NCBI GenBank assembly: GCA_024710585.1
Contig: JANJUM010000120.1
Span: forward strand, 1-42,658
DNA from: Desulforhopalus sp.
GTDB lineage: Bacteria; Desulfobacterota; Desulfobulbia; Desulfobulbales; Desulfocapsaceae
DNA: 42,658 bases
Reading direction: 5' to 3'
Position numbers and translations under genes: made by a program
Notes under the pieces: model-generated
What the model was told of the DNA's origin: nothing
Seen by the model: the letters and a program-made list of their open reading frames with translations, nothing else
Databases searched by the model: none
Part shown: positions 27,096 through 36,700 of the stretch, in pieces
How the letters are laid out: every line of letters starts with the position of its first letter
Position numbering within the stretch: the first letter of the stretch is position 1

Positions 27096-28570
27096 ACAGC
27101 CACCTCTCCCTGACAGGGGAGAGTCACGGTGAAGGTGCTACCCTGCCCGAGGGTGCTGGTGACCTCGATGGTGCCGCCGTGCGCTTTAACGATGCCCTTG
27201 ACGATGGCCAGACCGAGCCCGGTACCGTGAATGGTGCGGGTATTGCTGTCCTTGACACGATAGAAGCGATTGAAAATCGCCTCAAGGTCCTCCTCGGGAA
27301 TGCCGTAGCCGGTGTCGCCGACACTGATGGCGACGGCCCCGTCTTTCTGGACCGCAGCCACGGTGACGCGGCTGCCCACCGGCGAGTACTTGATGGCGTT
27401 GGTGATGAGGTTGGTGAACACCTCTTCGAGGCCGCGACGGTTGGCGAGCACGGCCGGCAACGGCGGCAGCGGTTCGAGTTGCAGGAGGATGTTCTTCTCT
27501 GCCGCCGCGGCGCGATGGAAAGTGACCTGCTCCTCGAGCAGGAGGTGGATGAAGACTGGCTCGCGATCGTTGTCCACCTGGCCGGATTCGATACGTGCCA
27601 GGTCGAGGAGTTCACTGACCATGAGGGTGAGGTTGCGAATCTTATCCGAGGCGCGCTCGAGAATCTCGCGCTGCTTGTCGGTAACATCCCCGGCGAGGCC
27701 GTCGAGAATCACCTTGAGCTGCATGAGCAGGGAGTTCATCGGGCTGCGGATCTCGTGGGAGACCATGGAGACGAACTCCGACTTCATACGCTCGATGTTC
27801 TTGATGGCGGTGATGTCGTGGAGCACGGCGATCACCCCGAGGGTGCTGCCGGTGCGGCTGCGGAACGGCGCGCAGCGCACCTCGTGAAAGCGTTCGCCAC
27901 CGGCCCTGTCGTCGTAATGGATCACCTCCACCATCTCGGTCGAGGAGTCGGTGGGCATGGCCAGGGCCTGATCGATCATTCCCCGTATCGCCGGCTCGGC
28001 GACGACCTCCGCCACCGGCCTCCCCGCCACCCCGTTGTCTGAATAGCCGACCATCTGCAGGAAGGCCGGGTTGGCGAGCACCACGCGGCCCTCGAGGTCG
28101 CAGGCCATGACCCCGTCGGTGAGACGATCAACCATCACCCTGAGACGGGTCTTGGTTTCACTGATATCCTGCAGAGCCCGGGTATAGCGCAGCGACTTGC
28201 CGACAACCACTCGCAGATGGTCGGGTGTAAACGGCTTGGGGATGAAATCGAAAGCCCCCTTCTTCATCGCCTCGATGGAATGCTCCAGGGTGGCATAGCC
28301 GGTGATGACAACCACCACCGTATCGGGATGGTACTCCCTGATGTGCGCCAGCACCTCGAAACCTGACAGGACCGGCATCATCAGGTCGACGAGGACGATA
28401 TCGTAATGGCGTGCGCCGATCATCGCCAGGCCTTCCTCGCCATTGGCGGCCACCGCCACCTCCATCCCCATGCCCTGGAGGACCATGCGGCAGGCATCGC
28501 GAATGCGCGGTTCATCATCTATGACGAGGATACGCGCCTTGTCCGCGCCCTCGATGGTGCTGCTGTTCAT
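27092..28570 (-). CDS. Receiver-PAS-histidine kinase hybrid
   Basis: A 492-aa cytoplasmic signalling protein. The N-terminal receiver (about 12-125) has the acidic pair DD18-19, phospho-acceptor Asp62 ('VLVDLMMP') and 'PKPF'. A PAS domain follows (about 145-260). The HisKA domain has 'MVSHEIRSPMNSLL' (His near 276), and the HATPase has 'NLITNAIKYSPVG', 'VGDTGYGIPEED' and 'GTGLGLAIVKG'. With the receiver in front, the kinase is probably switched by phosphotransfer from another kinase, such as the one encoded 12 nt upstream. It is the last gene of the long minus-strand block. Confidence 0.93.
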   Translation of the reverse strand: MNSSTIEGADKARILVIDDEPRIRDACRMVLQGMGMEVAVAANGEEGLAMIGARHYDIVLVDLMMPVLSGFEVLAHIREYHPDTVVVVITGYATLEHSIEAMKKGAFDFIPKPFTPDHLRVVVGKSLRYTRALQDISETKTRLRVMVDRLTDGVMACDLEGRVVLANPAFLQMVGYSDNGVAGRPVAEVVAEPAIRGMIDQALAMPTDSSTEMVEVIHYDDRAGGERFHEVRCAPFRSRTGSTLGVIAVLHDITAIKNIERMKSEFVSMVSHEIRSPMNSLLMQLKVILDGLAGDVTDKQREILERASDKIRNLTLMVSELLDLARIESGQVDNDREPVFIHLLLEEQVTFHRAAAAEKNILLQLEPLPPLPAVLANRRGLEEVFTNLITNAIKYSPVGSRVTVAAVQKDGAVAISVGDTGYGIPEEDLEAIFNRFYRVKDSNTRTIHGTGLGLAIVKGIVKAHGGTIEVTSTLGQGSTFTVTLPCQGEVAV

Positions 28571-28582
28571 GTCATTCTCCGC

Positions 28583-30109
28583 TTACCCGATGGAATCGAA
28601 CAGGATGAGGTCCGTAGCCGCCACCGCCGGCAGCTCCAGGGCAAAGACAGTCCCTTGCGGACCGGTATGTTTGACAAAAATGCGACCATTGTTCTCCTCC
28701 ATCATGCCGTAGGCCATGCTCAGGCCGAGGCCGGTGCCCTTGCCAAGCTCCTTGGTGGAGAAAAATGGATCGAAGATCTTCGAGAGGTTTTCGGTGGCGA
28801 TGCCGCCGCCAGTATCGCCAACCTCGATAAAGGCCAGGCCTTTGACCCGGTCCTCATAGGTGCGCAGGGTGAGCACGCCGCTGCCGTTCATGGCGTCGAT
28901 GGCGTTGATGATCAAGTTGATGAGCACCTGGCAGAGCTGGTTCTTATCGGCGTTGACCAGCAAGGGCTGCGGCCATTTATCCTCCACCACCTTGATCTGC
29001 AGGAAGAGCTTCTGGTCGCGGATGAGGCGCAGACTGGTGTCGATGATATCGTTGAGCTTGTGATAAGCCCGCGCCGGGGCGCGCTGGCGGCTGTAGGCAA
29101 GGAGATTTTTGACTATTTCCTTGCAGCGCTCGGTATCCTCGAGAATATAGGCGAGATTCTGGCGCAGCGGGTGCTGTTCTTCCATCTGTTCCTGCATCAA
29201 CCCGGCATAGAGGAGGATGCTGGTCAGGGGATTGTTGATCTCATGGGCGACACCGGCAGCGAGCCGCCCCAGCGATGCCAGCTTCTCCGACTGAATAAGC
29301 TGGATATGGGCGTCCTTCAACTGGCGCTCTACCTCGAGCCGTTCGCGCAGATCGTTGAAGATGCCTGCGGTGGCGGTCTCCATGCCGTCTTCGTAGATGA
29401 TCACCGCAGTCATCTCCACGGGGATCTCGGTGCCGTCACGATGGCGGACATTGACCCTGGTGACGGGCAGCCGGCCGCGACCGCCGATCCGTTCGTCTCG
29501 TAGCCTGGCCATGATATCCCTCGCCACGCCGGGAGGGTAGAAGCTCTCGATATTGATGTTCTCGCTGTTGTAGGCGGAATAGCCGAACAGCGTCTCCGCA
29601 GCGCGATTCATCATGATGATGCGCCCGCGGCGGTCGGCGGCGATGATGGCGCTCACCGAGGTCTGCACCACCTTGTCGATCAGCTCGCGGATGCCGCTGT
29701 ACATGCGCTCCAGATTCTTGACACGGCTGACATCGCGGATGCTCTCGATGACATAGTCTACCTCGCCGTTGTCGGCGAGAATCGGCGAGAACACCCGCTC
29801 CTCCCAGACGACCTGCCCAGGAGCGGTGGTGAACTTCATCAGCACCGACTGGCTGCTGCGAAACCTGACCACCTTGGTCAGTGGGCAGTCGCCGTTGCGA
29901 AGGCAGGGAAAGTCACGATCCTGATAATATTTGACATTGACTCCTTCACACTTTCTGCCAATCACATCCTGCTCCTCGACGGCAAATTTCTCGAGAAAGC
30001 GGCTGTTGACGGCGACGATGGTCTTGTCCGGCTTGAGAATGATGGTGGGAAAAGAGAGCGAGTCGAATACGCGCAGACGCCAGTCGGTTTCCCGTTCGAG
30101 CCTGGTCAT
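28583..30109 (-). CDS. Cytoplasmic two-PAS histidine kinase with Cys-rich first PAS
   Basis: A 508-aa kinase from ATG 30109, which has GGAGGGAG 5 nt upstream; the listed start at 30145 overlaps the previous gene and has no ribosome site. PAS1 (about 15-135) contains three Cys in 'GRKCEGVN' and '[11 protein letters not shown]', a pattern like that in the divergent sigma-54 activator's PAS and possibly a redox or Fe-S site. PAS2 spans about 145-265. HisKA has '[16 protein letters not shown]', and the HATPase has '[10 protein letters not shown]', '[12 protein letters not shown]' and '[13 protein letters not shown]'. There is no membrane segment. The next gene encodes a receiver-kinase, so a phosphorelay is plausible. 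Confidence 0.93.
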   Translation of the reverse strand: MTRLERETDWRLRVFDSLSFPTIILKPDKTIVAVNSRFLEKFAVEEQDVIGRKCEGVNVKYYQDRDFPCLRNGDCPLTKVVRFRSSQSVLMKFTTAPGQVVWEERVFSPILADNGEVDYVIESIRDVSRVKNLERMYSGIRELIDKVVQTSVSAIIAADRRGRIIMMNRAAETLFGYSAYNSENINIESFYPPGVARDIMARLRDERIGGRGRLPVTRVNVRHRDGTEIPVEMTAVIIYEDGMETATAGIFNDLRERLEVERQLKDAHIQLIQSEKLASLGRLAAGVAHEINNPLTSILLYAGLMQEQMEEQHPLRQNLAYILEDTERCKEIVKNLLAYSRQRAPARAYHKLNDIIDTSLRLIRDQKLFLQIKVVEDKWPQPLLVNADKNQLCQVLINLIINAIDAMNGSGVLTLRTYEDRVKGLAFIEVGDTGGGIATENLSKIFDPFFSTKELGKGTGLGLSMAYGMMEENNGRIFVKHTGPQGTVFALELPAVAATDLILFDSIG

Positions 30110-30141
30110 ACGGTCTCCCTCCATGGGTGTGGGGCGTGCGG

Positions 30142-30633
30142 TCACAGGACAAAAGTCTCGGCGAGAGCGGCCCGCACCCGGTCGACCATGAGGTCGGCGA
30201 CCACCAGATGGACACTGGTTCCGGCGCAGCCCAGGGCGAGAATGGGGATGTCATGCCTTCTCAAGGGTGCGAGCGCCGCCTCGGCGATGCCGTAGCGGTC
30301 CTGAAAATGCGGCCCGTGCAGGTAGAGGAGCGCCACCGGGTAGCGGCGTGTCACCACCGCGCCGGGAATCGCTTCTAGACGCTGCCATAAAAGGGCATCA
30401 CGCGGCCTTGAGGCGTCCTCTCCCCCAGGAACTAGCGCAAGTCGGCCTGTAGTCCCGGCATCGTGGAAAAAAACCAGGTCGAATGAGCCGTCGGCATCGA
30501 GTTCGGCGAGCATTTCGGCACAGCCACCGCTCTCCTTGTGGGGGAAATCCACGGTCCACAGCGAGAGCCCGCGCCGTTCAGTGAGACCGTAGATGCGAAC
30601 CTGGGCTTCCCAGTAGACGGCGATGGTTTCCAT
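30142..30633 (-). CDS. Stand-alone ACT-domain protein (aspartokinase C-terminus-like), second of pair
   Basis: A 163-aa protein with no kinase domain. The C-terminal half 'DRYGIAEAALAPLRRHDIPI' followed by 'LGCAGTSVHLVVADLMVDRV' and 'ETFVL' follows the ACT pattern seen at the end of aspartokinases (helix, 'I.I...G.S...I.LVV', 'LH..F.L'). The N-terminal half ('METIAVYWEAQVRIYGLTE') is probably a second ACT fold. No membrane segments. It lies 11 nt downstream of another ACT protein and upstream of a kinase gene. A role as a cytoplasmic ligand sensor feeding that kinase is my inference. ACT assignment is by eye and moderate. Confidence 0.6.
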   Translation of the reverse strand: METIAVYWEAQVRIYGLTERRGLSLWTVDFPHKESGGCAEMLAELDADGSFDLVFFHDAGTTGRLALVPGGEDASRPRDALLWQRLEAIPGAVVTRRYPVALLYLHGPHFQDRYGIAEAALAPLRRHDIPILALGCAGTSVHLVVADLMVDRVRAALAETFVL

Positions 30634-30644
30634 AGGCAGCCTGC

Positions 30645-31202
30645 TCAGGCGCTCCGCTCGGGGGCAAGTTGGCGGATGCGGAAATCGGGTCGAAAGGGAC
30701 TGTGTTCTTCGGGGAGATCCACGAGCCCATGGAGCACCTCCACTGCTCGAGGCAGCAGGCGGTAGTCGATATTGATGGCAAGAGCCGAGATGGAGGTGCA
30801 GTAACTGTGCACGGCAATGCCCGCCGCCGTCAGAGCGGCAATGCTCCGGCCGAGCAGTACATAGCTGCGACGGTGGGGAAAGAGGGTCAGGGTGCCGACC
30901 TGGTGACGGACGACGAGCACCGCTGGCGACAAACCGTCGCCAGCGGAGAGTGCTTGCAGCGGCACGAGAGAGAGTTGGCGTAACAGGGTTTCGACCATGC
31001 CGGCATCACCGGCTGCAACGCAGAAAACCAGCCGTTCTTCGTCGCCGTGTCCCCCGTCGATGGTAAGAAAAGGAATATTGATGCGAGCTTTGGCCAGGGA
31101 GCCGAGAACCGTCTCGAAAGCCGGGCCACAACCCTCTGCCCTGTGATAGAGGACATGCAGCAGTTCTTCGCTGAACTTTATACCGCCGATGGCGATCTTC
31201 AC
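30645..31202 (-). CDS. Stand-alone ACT-domain protein, first of pair
   Basis: GTG 31202 is the likely start: GGGAGGGG lies just upstream and the protein then begins 'MKIAIGGIKFSEELL', giving 185 aa. The listed 31277 start runs through a hairpin. Two ACT-like units are visible: residues about 5-85 ('ARINIPFLTIDGG', 'LVFCVAAGDAGMVETLL') and about 100-165 ('LLGRSIAALTAAGIAVHSYC', 'SALAINIDYRLLPRAVEVLHG'), like the tandem ACT pair of aspartokinase without its catalytic domain. It is followed 11 nt later by a second such gene. The ligand is unknown; an amino acid is typical for the fold. Confidence 0.6.
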   Translation of the reverse strand: MKIAIGGIKFSEELLHVLYHRAEGCGPAFETVLGSLAKARINIPFLTIDGGHGDEERLVFCVAAGDAGMVETLLRQLSLVPLQALSAGDGLSPAVLVVRHQVGTLTLFPHRRSYVLLGRSIAALTAAGIAVHSYCTSISALAINIDYRLLPRAVEVLHGLVDLPEEHSPFRPDFRIRQLAPERSA

Positions 31203-31244
31203 CTGGCCCCTCCCGATGTCACGGCCACACTCCCCCGACCGCGA

Positions 31245-31285
31245 CCCCGCATGTGGCCGTCTCCGTGGAACGGCCACATGCGGGG
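31245..31285 (-). terminator. Long hairpin after the receiver gene
   Basis: Perfect 15-bp arms (CCCCGCATGTGGCCG / CGGCCACATGCGGGG) with an 11-nt loop, starting 6 nt past the receiver gene stop. There is no T-run. It probably separates or tunes expression of the Hdr/Met genes from the ACT/kinase genes downstream. Confidence 0.6.
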
Positions 31286-31291
31286 GTAGGC

Positions 31292-31675
31292 TTACAGACT
31301 GTCTTCGACAATCTCCATGAGCTTGTCGAGATCGATCGGTTTAGGGATGAAGTCGTCGGCAAGTGTAGTCTTGCCGCCGATATGGGTATAATTGGTGGAA
31401 GAGATGGCGTCGGTGACCGCAGTCAGCAGAATGATGACGATCCCCTTGTACTCTTCCGACTTCTTCAGTTCGTCGCACAGGGTATAGCCATCCTTGCGCG
31501 GCATCATGACATCGAGAATGATCAGCGCCGGCCTCTCCTCCTTGATCTTCGCCATGGCCTCGATCCCATCGTAGGCTTTGGCCACTCGAAAATTCTTGCT
31601 CTCCAATTTCATCGATACCATTTCGACCAGATCGGTATCGTCGTCGACAACCAGGATGAGTTTTTTATCACTCAT
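31292..31675 (-). CDS. Single-domain response regulator (receiver only)
   Basis: A 127-aa receiver domain with acidic pocket DDD11-13, phospho-acceptor Asp55 ('IILDVMMPRKDG'), conserved Thr in 'ILLTAV' and Lys in 'IPKPID'. There is no output domain, so it works by protein contact (CheY- or Spo0F-like), perhaps as a relay with the kinases encoded downstream. ATG 31675 has GGAGGA upstream. It lies 49 nt after metF, so read-through from the Hdr/Met operon is possible. Confidence 0.93.
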   Translation of the reverse strand: MSDKKLILVVDDDTDLVEMVSMKLESKNFRVAKAYDGIEAMAKIKEERPALIILDVMMPRKDGYTLCDELKKSEEYKGIVIILLTAVTDAISSTNYTHIGGKTTLADDFIPKPIDLDKLMEIVEDSL

Positions 31676-31724
31676 GACGTAGTCCTCCTCGGAGTGGATT
31701 GAAGGTGGTGCACGTAAAACTCGA

Positions 31725-32648
31725 TTATACCTGCGGTCTGGGAAGAAGCCCCGCTCTTTCTACGATTTCCTTTACCTTTTCCTCCCAGTCGATGGCCATG
31801 ATGTGAAATCCGGCAACACCTTCGACCTTCTTGAGGCGTTCTATGGTCTCGATACAGATGGCAATCCCTTCCTCAGGCTGCTTCTCCTTGGGAACGGCGG
31901 CCATGCGGTCGACGATCTCCTGGGGTACATCCATGCCCGGGACCTTGTTCTTCATGTAGCGGGCCGCCCCCACCGACTTGATCGGGGTTACGCCGGCGAG
32001 GATATAGGTCTGCTTATGCAAACCACGGGCGCGAACGCCCTCCATCCACTGCTCGAACTTGTCGACGTTGAAGATGCACTGGGTCTGGATGAAATCCGCC
32101 CCGGCGGCGATCTTCTTGGCGAGACGCAGCACGCGCAGCTCGAAGGGATCGGCAAAGGGGTTGGCGGCGGCACCGATGAACATCTTCGGTGGGTTTTTGA
32201 TCTCCGCCCCGCCCTGGAACTTGCCCTCGTCACGCATGTTTTTGACCATCTGAATAAGCTGCACCGAGTCGATGTCGTGCACGTTCATCGCCATCGGGTG
32301 GTCACCAAACCTGGTGTGATCGCCGGAGAGGCAGAGCATGGTATCGATACCCAGCGCATAGGCGCCGAGGATGTCGGCCTGCATGGCGAGACGATTGCGG
32401 TCGCGGGTGACCATCTGCAGCAGAGGGTTGTGACCCTGCTGCTTGAGCAGCACCGAGGCGGCAAAACTCGACATACGCACCATCGCCGTCTGGTTGTCGG
32501 TGACATTGACCGCGTCGACCACGCCGTGCAGGTATTTGCCCTTCTCGATGACCTTGTCGGCCATGGACCCGCGCGGCGGGCCGCACTCCGAGGTGACCGC
32601 CAAGTGTCCTGCCGCCAATACTTTTTCTAATTTGCTTTCGGTTCTCAT
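31725..32648 (-). CDS. metF: Methylenetetrahydrofolate reductase
   Basis: A 307-aa TIM-barrel flavoprotein that reduces methylene- to methyl-tetrahydrofolate. The start at ATG 32648 overlaps the metV stop as ATGA; the listed 32921 start lies inside metV. Family features are 'TSECGPPRGSM' (N-terminal Glu region), 'VNVTDNQTAMVRMSS', the flavin/folate block 'TRDRNRLAMQADILGAYALG', 'CLSGDHTRFGDHP' and 'FIQTQCIFN'. It is the last gene of a metF'-hdrA-mvhD-metV-metF run, the arrangement known for the MetFV-HdrABC-MvhD complex of acetogens. It would work in the methyl branch of the Wood-Ljungdahl pathway, in either direction. Confidence 0.95.
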   Translation of the reverse strand: MRTESKLEKVLAAGHLAVTSECGPPRGSMADKVIEKGKYLHGVVDAVNVTDNQTAMVRMSSFAASVLLKQQGHNPLLQMVTRDRNRLAMQADILGAYALGIDTMLCLSGDHTRFGDHPMAMNVHDIDSVQLIQMVKNMRDEGKFQGGAEIKNPPKMFIGAAANPFADPFELRVLRLAKKIAAGADFIQTQCIFNVDKFEQWMEGVRARGLHKQTYILAGVTPIKSVGAARYMKNKVPGMDVPQEIVDRMAAVPKEKQPEEGIAICIETIERLKKVEGVAGFHIMAIDWEEKVKEIVERAGLLPRPQV

Positions 32649-33313
32649 TCTGCCAAATCCTCTCTGATGATCTTTCTCGGACCACTGCCTCCACCCGGAC
32701 GCCAGTCTTTGGCCGGGGTGATTTCCACATACCGTTCGATCTGGCCGAGTGCCTTGAGCCGCTCCCAGATCAGGGCCCAGGCGCAGTCGGTATCCTCGCC
32801 GATCTCGCAGTGACCGCCGGTGGATCCGCCACAAGGGCCATTCATCAGCTGTTTGGCGCAACGGGCGATGGGGCAGATGCCCCCGGTCATGCCGAGCAGG
32901 CAGTCGCCGCAGCCCTGACAACGTTCACTCCACACCCCCTGACGCTCGGAGGCGCCCATGAACTTGGTGTTGAGCGCCGGAAACACCGGCTTGTTCTTGA
33001 AGCGGCGGGCGATTTCCTGAACGCCGCAGCCACAGGCCATGGACATGACCGCCTCGACCCCGTCGATCATCGGCACCAGTTCCTCGACGTATTCCGGGTC
33101 GCACTGCCGCTCGAGGGTATGCTCGCGGATCTCGATGGTAGCGCCGCTCTTCAACACCGCCATATGCAGACCGGAGGCGAGCAGGCCGACTTCCTTGCGA
33201 CCGCCGGCTGCACAGACGGTGACGCACTCGTTACAGCCGACAAGCAGGATGCGCTTGAAGGGCTTGATGTACTCCATCAATTCTTCCAAAGGTTTTCGTT
33301 CTGCAGTGATCAT
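32645..33313 (-). CDS. metV: MetV, methylenetetrahydrofolate reductase partner (C-terminal Cys-rich domain)
   Basis: A 222-aa cytoplasmic protein from ATG 33313, with AGGAGAG upstream; the listed start is a TTG within the leader. Conserved Cys groups are 'VGCNECVTVCAAGG', 'MACGCGVQE' and 'CQGCGDCLLGMTGGICPIARC', with 'MNGPCGGS', typical of the zinc/Fe-S-binding MetV family that partners MetF. It links electron supply from Hdr/MvhD to MetF. It is encoded 17 nt after mvhD and overlaps metF. Confidence 0.92.
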   Translation of the reverse strand: MITAERKPLEELMEYIKPFKRILLVGCNECVTVCAAGGRKEVGLLASGLHMAVLKSGATIEIREHTLERQCDPEYVEELVPMIDGVEAVMSMACGCGVQEIARRFKNKPVFPALNTKFMGASERQGVWSERCQGCGDCLLGMTGGICPIARCAKQLMNGPCGGSTGGHCEIGEDTDCAWALIWERLKALGQIERYVEITPAKDWRPGGGSGPRKIIREDLAE

Positions 33314-33330
33314 TGGTGTGTGCTCTCCTG

Positions 33331-33786
33331 TCAAATATTAGCGGCCTTCCGGGCCTCGCTTGCCCCGCCGGCCAGGGCGAGATGAATCGGACTGGGACCC
33401 ATCTTGCGGATCTTCTCGGTCATCTCGGTGGCCACCTGAGCGAAACGATAACCCATGCCGGCGGACATCGTCACCATCTCCAGGCGTTCCCCTTCGAGGC
33501 CGATCTCTTCCAGGTACTTGCGGACACTTTCAACCCTGCGAGCGGCGCGAACGTTGCCGTTCTTGAAATGGCAGTCACCCTCGAGGCAGCCCGCCACGTA
33601 GACCCCGTCGGCACCTTTCTCGAAGGCCTTGACAATATGCAGCGCATCAACCTTGCCGGAGCAGGGTACGCGGATGATTTTGACGTTGGCGGGGTAGGTA
33701 AGTCGTTGACTGCCCGCCATGTCGGCAGCCGTGTAGGCGCAGTAGTGGCAGCAGAAAGCCACAATGACCGGTTCAAAGTTTTCCAT
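33331..33786 (-). CDS. mvhD: MvhD/HdrD-associated iron-sulfur protein (FlpD family)
   Basis: A 151-aa protein with the MvhD/FlpD pattern: 'AFCCHYCAYTAADMAG' near the N-terminus, 'RVPCSGKVDALHIVKAFEKGADGV' in part, and 'GCLEGDCHF'. These Cys bind a 2Fe-2S cluster that carries electrons to HdrA. The start codon shares a base with the hdrA stop, so translation is coupled. No hydrogenase gene is seen, so the electron donor is not hydrogen through Mvh within this locus. Confidence 0.94.
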   Translation of the reverse strand: MENFEPVIVAFCCHYCAYTAADMAGSQRLTYPANVKIIRVPCSGKVDALHIVKAFEKGADGVYVAGCLEGDCHFKNGNVRAARRVESVRKYLEEIGLEGERLEMVTMSAGMGYRFAQVATEMTEKIRKMGPSPIHLALAGGASEARKAANI

Positions 33787-36700
33787 TATGCATTCGTCCT
33801 TTCAAAGAGTTCTTCCAACTTGGCAAGGATACGGTCGTCCTCGAACTGCATCAGCTGAATGGCCTTGGCCGGACAGGCGGAAACGCAGACGCCGCAGCCA
33901 TGGCACTTGGCCGGATCGATCTCCGAGTACCCCTCGGCGTTGATGAAGGGGATGGAGAAGGGGCAACTGCGCACGCAGATGAGGCAGGCGGCGCAGATAT
34001 TCTTGTCGACTTTGGCGGAACGGGCGCCTAGGTTGATGGTGTCCCTGGCCAGCATGGTGCGGGCGCGGGCCGCCACCGCCAGAGCCTGTGCGACGCTCTC
34101 GTTGATGAGTTTCGGGCTGTGGGCGGTGCCGGCGACGAAGAAGCCTGGAACCGGCAGGTCGATGGGCCGCAGCTTGACATGATCCTCGAGGAAATAGCCA
34201 TCGGCAGTGCGCGGCAGCTTGAAGAGCATCGCCAACTCGCTGTTGCCGTCCTCGTCGGCGACCATGCCGGTGCTGAGGCAGAGGTGGTCGGCGGCCACGG
34301 TCAGCTCGCGGCCGAGAACGGGGTCGGTAAAGCTCACCTCGATACCGCCGTCGCCCGCTTGGACCCGCGGCGGCTGCTCGCGGCTGTAGCGGACGAAGAT
34401 CACCCCCAGTTCCCGCGCCTTCTGGTAATACTCCTCATGGAAACCAAAGGTCCGCATGTCGCGATAGAGCACGAAGATGCGCGCCTCGGGATTGAGGGCG
34501 AGGATACGCAGGGCATTCTTGATGGCGCTCTGGCAGCAGATGCGCGAACAGTTGGGGTTCTCATCGTCGCGGGAACCGACGCACTGGATCATCACCACGT
34601 TGTCCCAGGCCTTGGCTGTCTCCGGCTTCTCGGCGAGCAGCGCCTGCAGGTCGAGCTGCGTCGACACCGCCGCGTTCTCGCCGAGCAGGTACTGGGGCGG
34701 ACGGTTGGGCTTGGCGCCGGTGGCGATGACCGTGACGCCGTGCTCGATCTGGCGGTAGAACATCTGCTTGCCGGTCTGCATGCCAGTCTTGAACAGGCCG
34801 GGCATGCCGCTGTGATCGACGATCAGCGCCCGAGTGATGATCTGGATGTTCTCATGGGCCTCGGTGCGGGCGATGAGATCCTTGACATAGGTCTGCACGT
34901 CGCCCTTCTCGATAGTGCTGTGAATGCGCGCCGCCAGTCCGCCAAGCTTGTCGGTCTTCTCGGCCAGGTAGACCTTGTGGCCCTGGTCGGCCAGCTGCAG
35001 CGCGGCATTCATCCCGGCCACGCCACCCCCGACGACGAGGATGTCCTTGTTGATCGGCAGGCTCTGGTCGACGAGGGGCTGGGAACGGATGACGCTGCCC
35101 ACCGCCATACGGATGAGGTCTTTGGCCTTGGCGGTGGCATCCTGCGGGCTGTTGCTGTGCACCCAGGTGGCCTGGTCGCGGATATTGGCGATTTCCACCA
35201 GATACTTGTTGAGCCCGGCGGCACGAACCGTCTCCTGGAACTTGGTCTCGTGGGTGCGCGGCGAACAACCGCCGATGACCACGCGGTTGAGCTTGTTATC
35301 GCGGATCGACTCCTGAATTTCACGCATCGACTGGCGGCTGCAGCCGTGACCCTTGAGCTCGGAGACCACCACCTGTGGCAGTTGCGAGGCGAACTCGGCC
35401 AGGGCGCCGGCATCGACGACTCCGCCGATATTCTCGCCGCAGTCGCAGATGAAAACTCCGACCCGCGCTTCCTCGCCGACGGTGGCGAATTCCGGAGGCG
35501 GCGGCTCGCGGTCTTCTTCGGCTTTTACAGGGACGGCAACATCCCCGGCGGCCATACAGGCGGCGGCGCTGGCCTGCACCATGGTCTCGGGAATGTCCTT
35601 GGGCGCCTGGGCGACGCCGGCGACGTAGATGCCGGGAACCGAGGTGGCCACCGGGTTGAAGGGGTCGGTGACCGGGAAGCTCGAGCTGTTGAGGTCGATG
35701 CCCAGCTTGCCCGCCAGGACGCGCACCTCGTCGGAGATGCGGAAGCCGGTGGACAGCACAACCATATCGAATTCTTCAGTGATATTGGCGCTTTTGTCGT
35801 CACAGCTGTAGGTGATGCTGAGGTTTTCTGCGCCCCCCTCGCGGACGATGCTATGCGGCCGACTACGCACGAAACGCACCCCGAACTCATTCTTCGCCCG
35901 GAGGAAGTAGCGCTCGTAGTCCTTGCCCATGGTACGCATGTCCATGTAGAAGATGGTGGTCTCGATATCGTCGTGAAAGCGCTCCTTGGTGACGATGGCC
36001 TCCTTGAGGGCGAACATGCAGCAGGCGCTGGAGCAATAGGCCCCGGCCCCTTTCTGCAGGCCGCGCGAGCCGATGCACTGGATCCAGGCGACCTTCTTCG
36101 GCTGCTGGCCGTTGGACGGCCGCACCAGCTGGCCCATGGTCGGCCCGGAGGCGGAGAGGATGCGCTCGTACTGCAGGCTGGTGACCACGTCAGGCTGCTG
36201 GCCATAGCCGAGATAGTCGAGATGGCTCGGATCGAACAGCGAGCCGCCGGGGGAGAGGACGATCGAGCCGCAGGTGACCTCGAACTTGCGGCCCATGTCG
36301 TCGGGGTTGATCGCCCCCGCCGGACAGCTCTTCATCAGCCCTTCCACGTCATCGCACTTGGCGAGGTCGATGGAGAAGGCCTGAGGGGTAGCCTGGGGAT
36401 ACCGCATGCAGGTCGGCGCACGGTGGTCGAGCCCCGGGGTAAAGCGGACACACTGCGGGAATTTCTTGTGGCACTCGCCACAGGCGGTGCACTTGTCGAG
36501 GTTGATGTAGCGGGGCGCGGTCTCCATGGAAACGGTGAAGTTGCCCTTGCCGCCTTTGACACCCTTGACCGTGGTCATGGTCAACAGCTCGATGTACTCC
36601 TGGCGGCTTCCTTCGGATAAATTGGGGGACAGGGTGCAGAGATCGCAGTTGTTGGTCGGGAAGGTCCGGTCCAGCTGGGTCATGAGACCGCCGATGGTAT

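Noticed and set aside
34119-36620. 833-aa plus-strand ORF
   Set aside because: Antisense shadow of hdrA with no domain motif.
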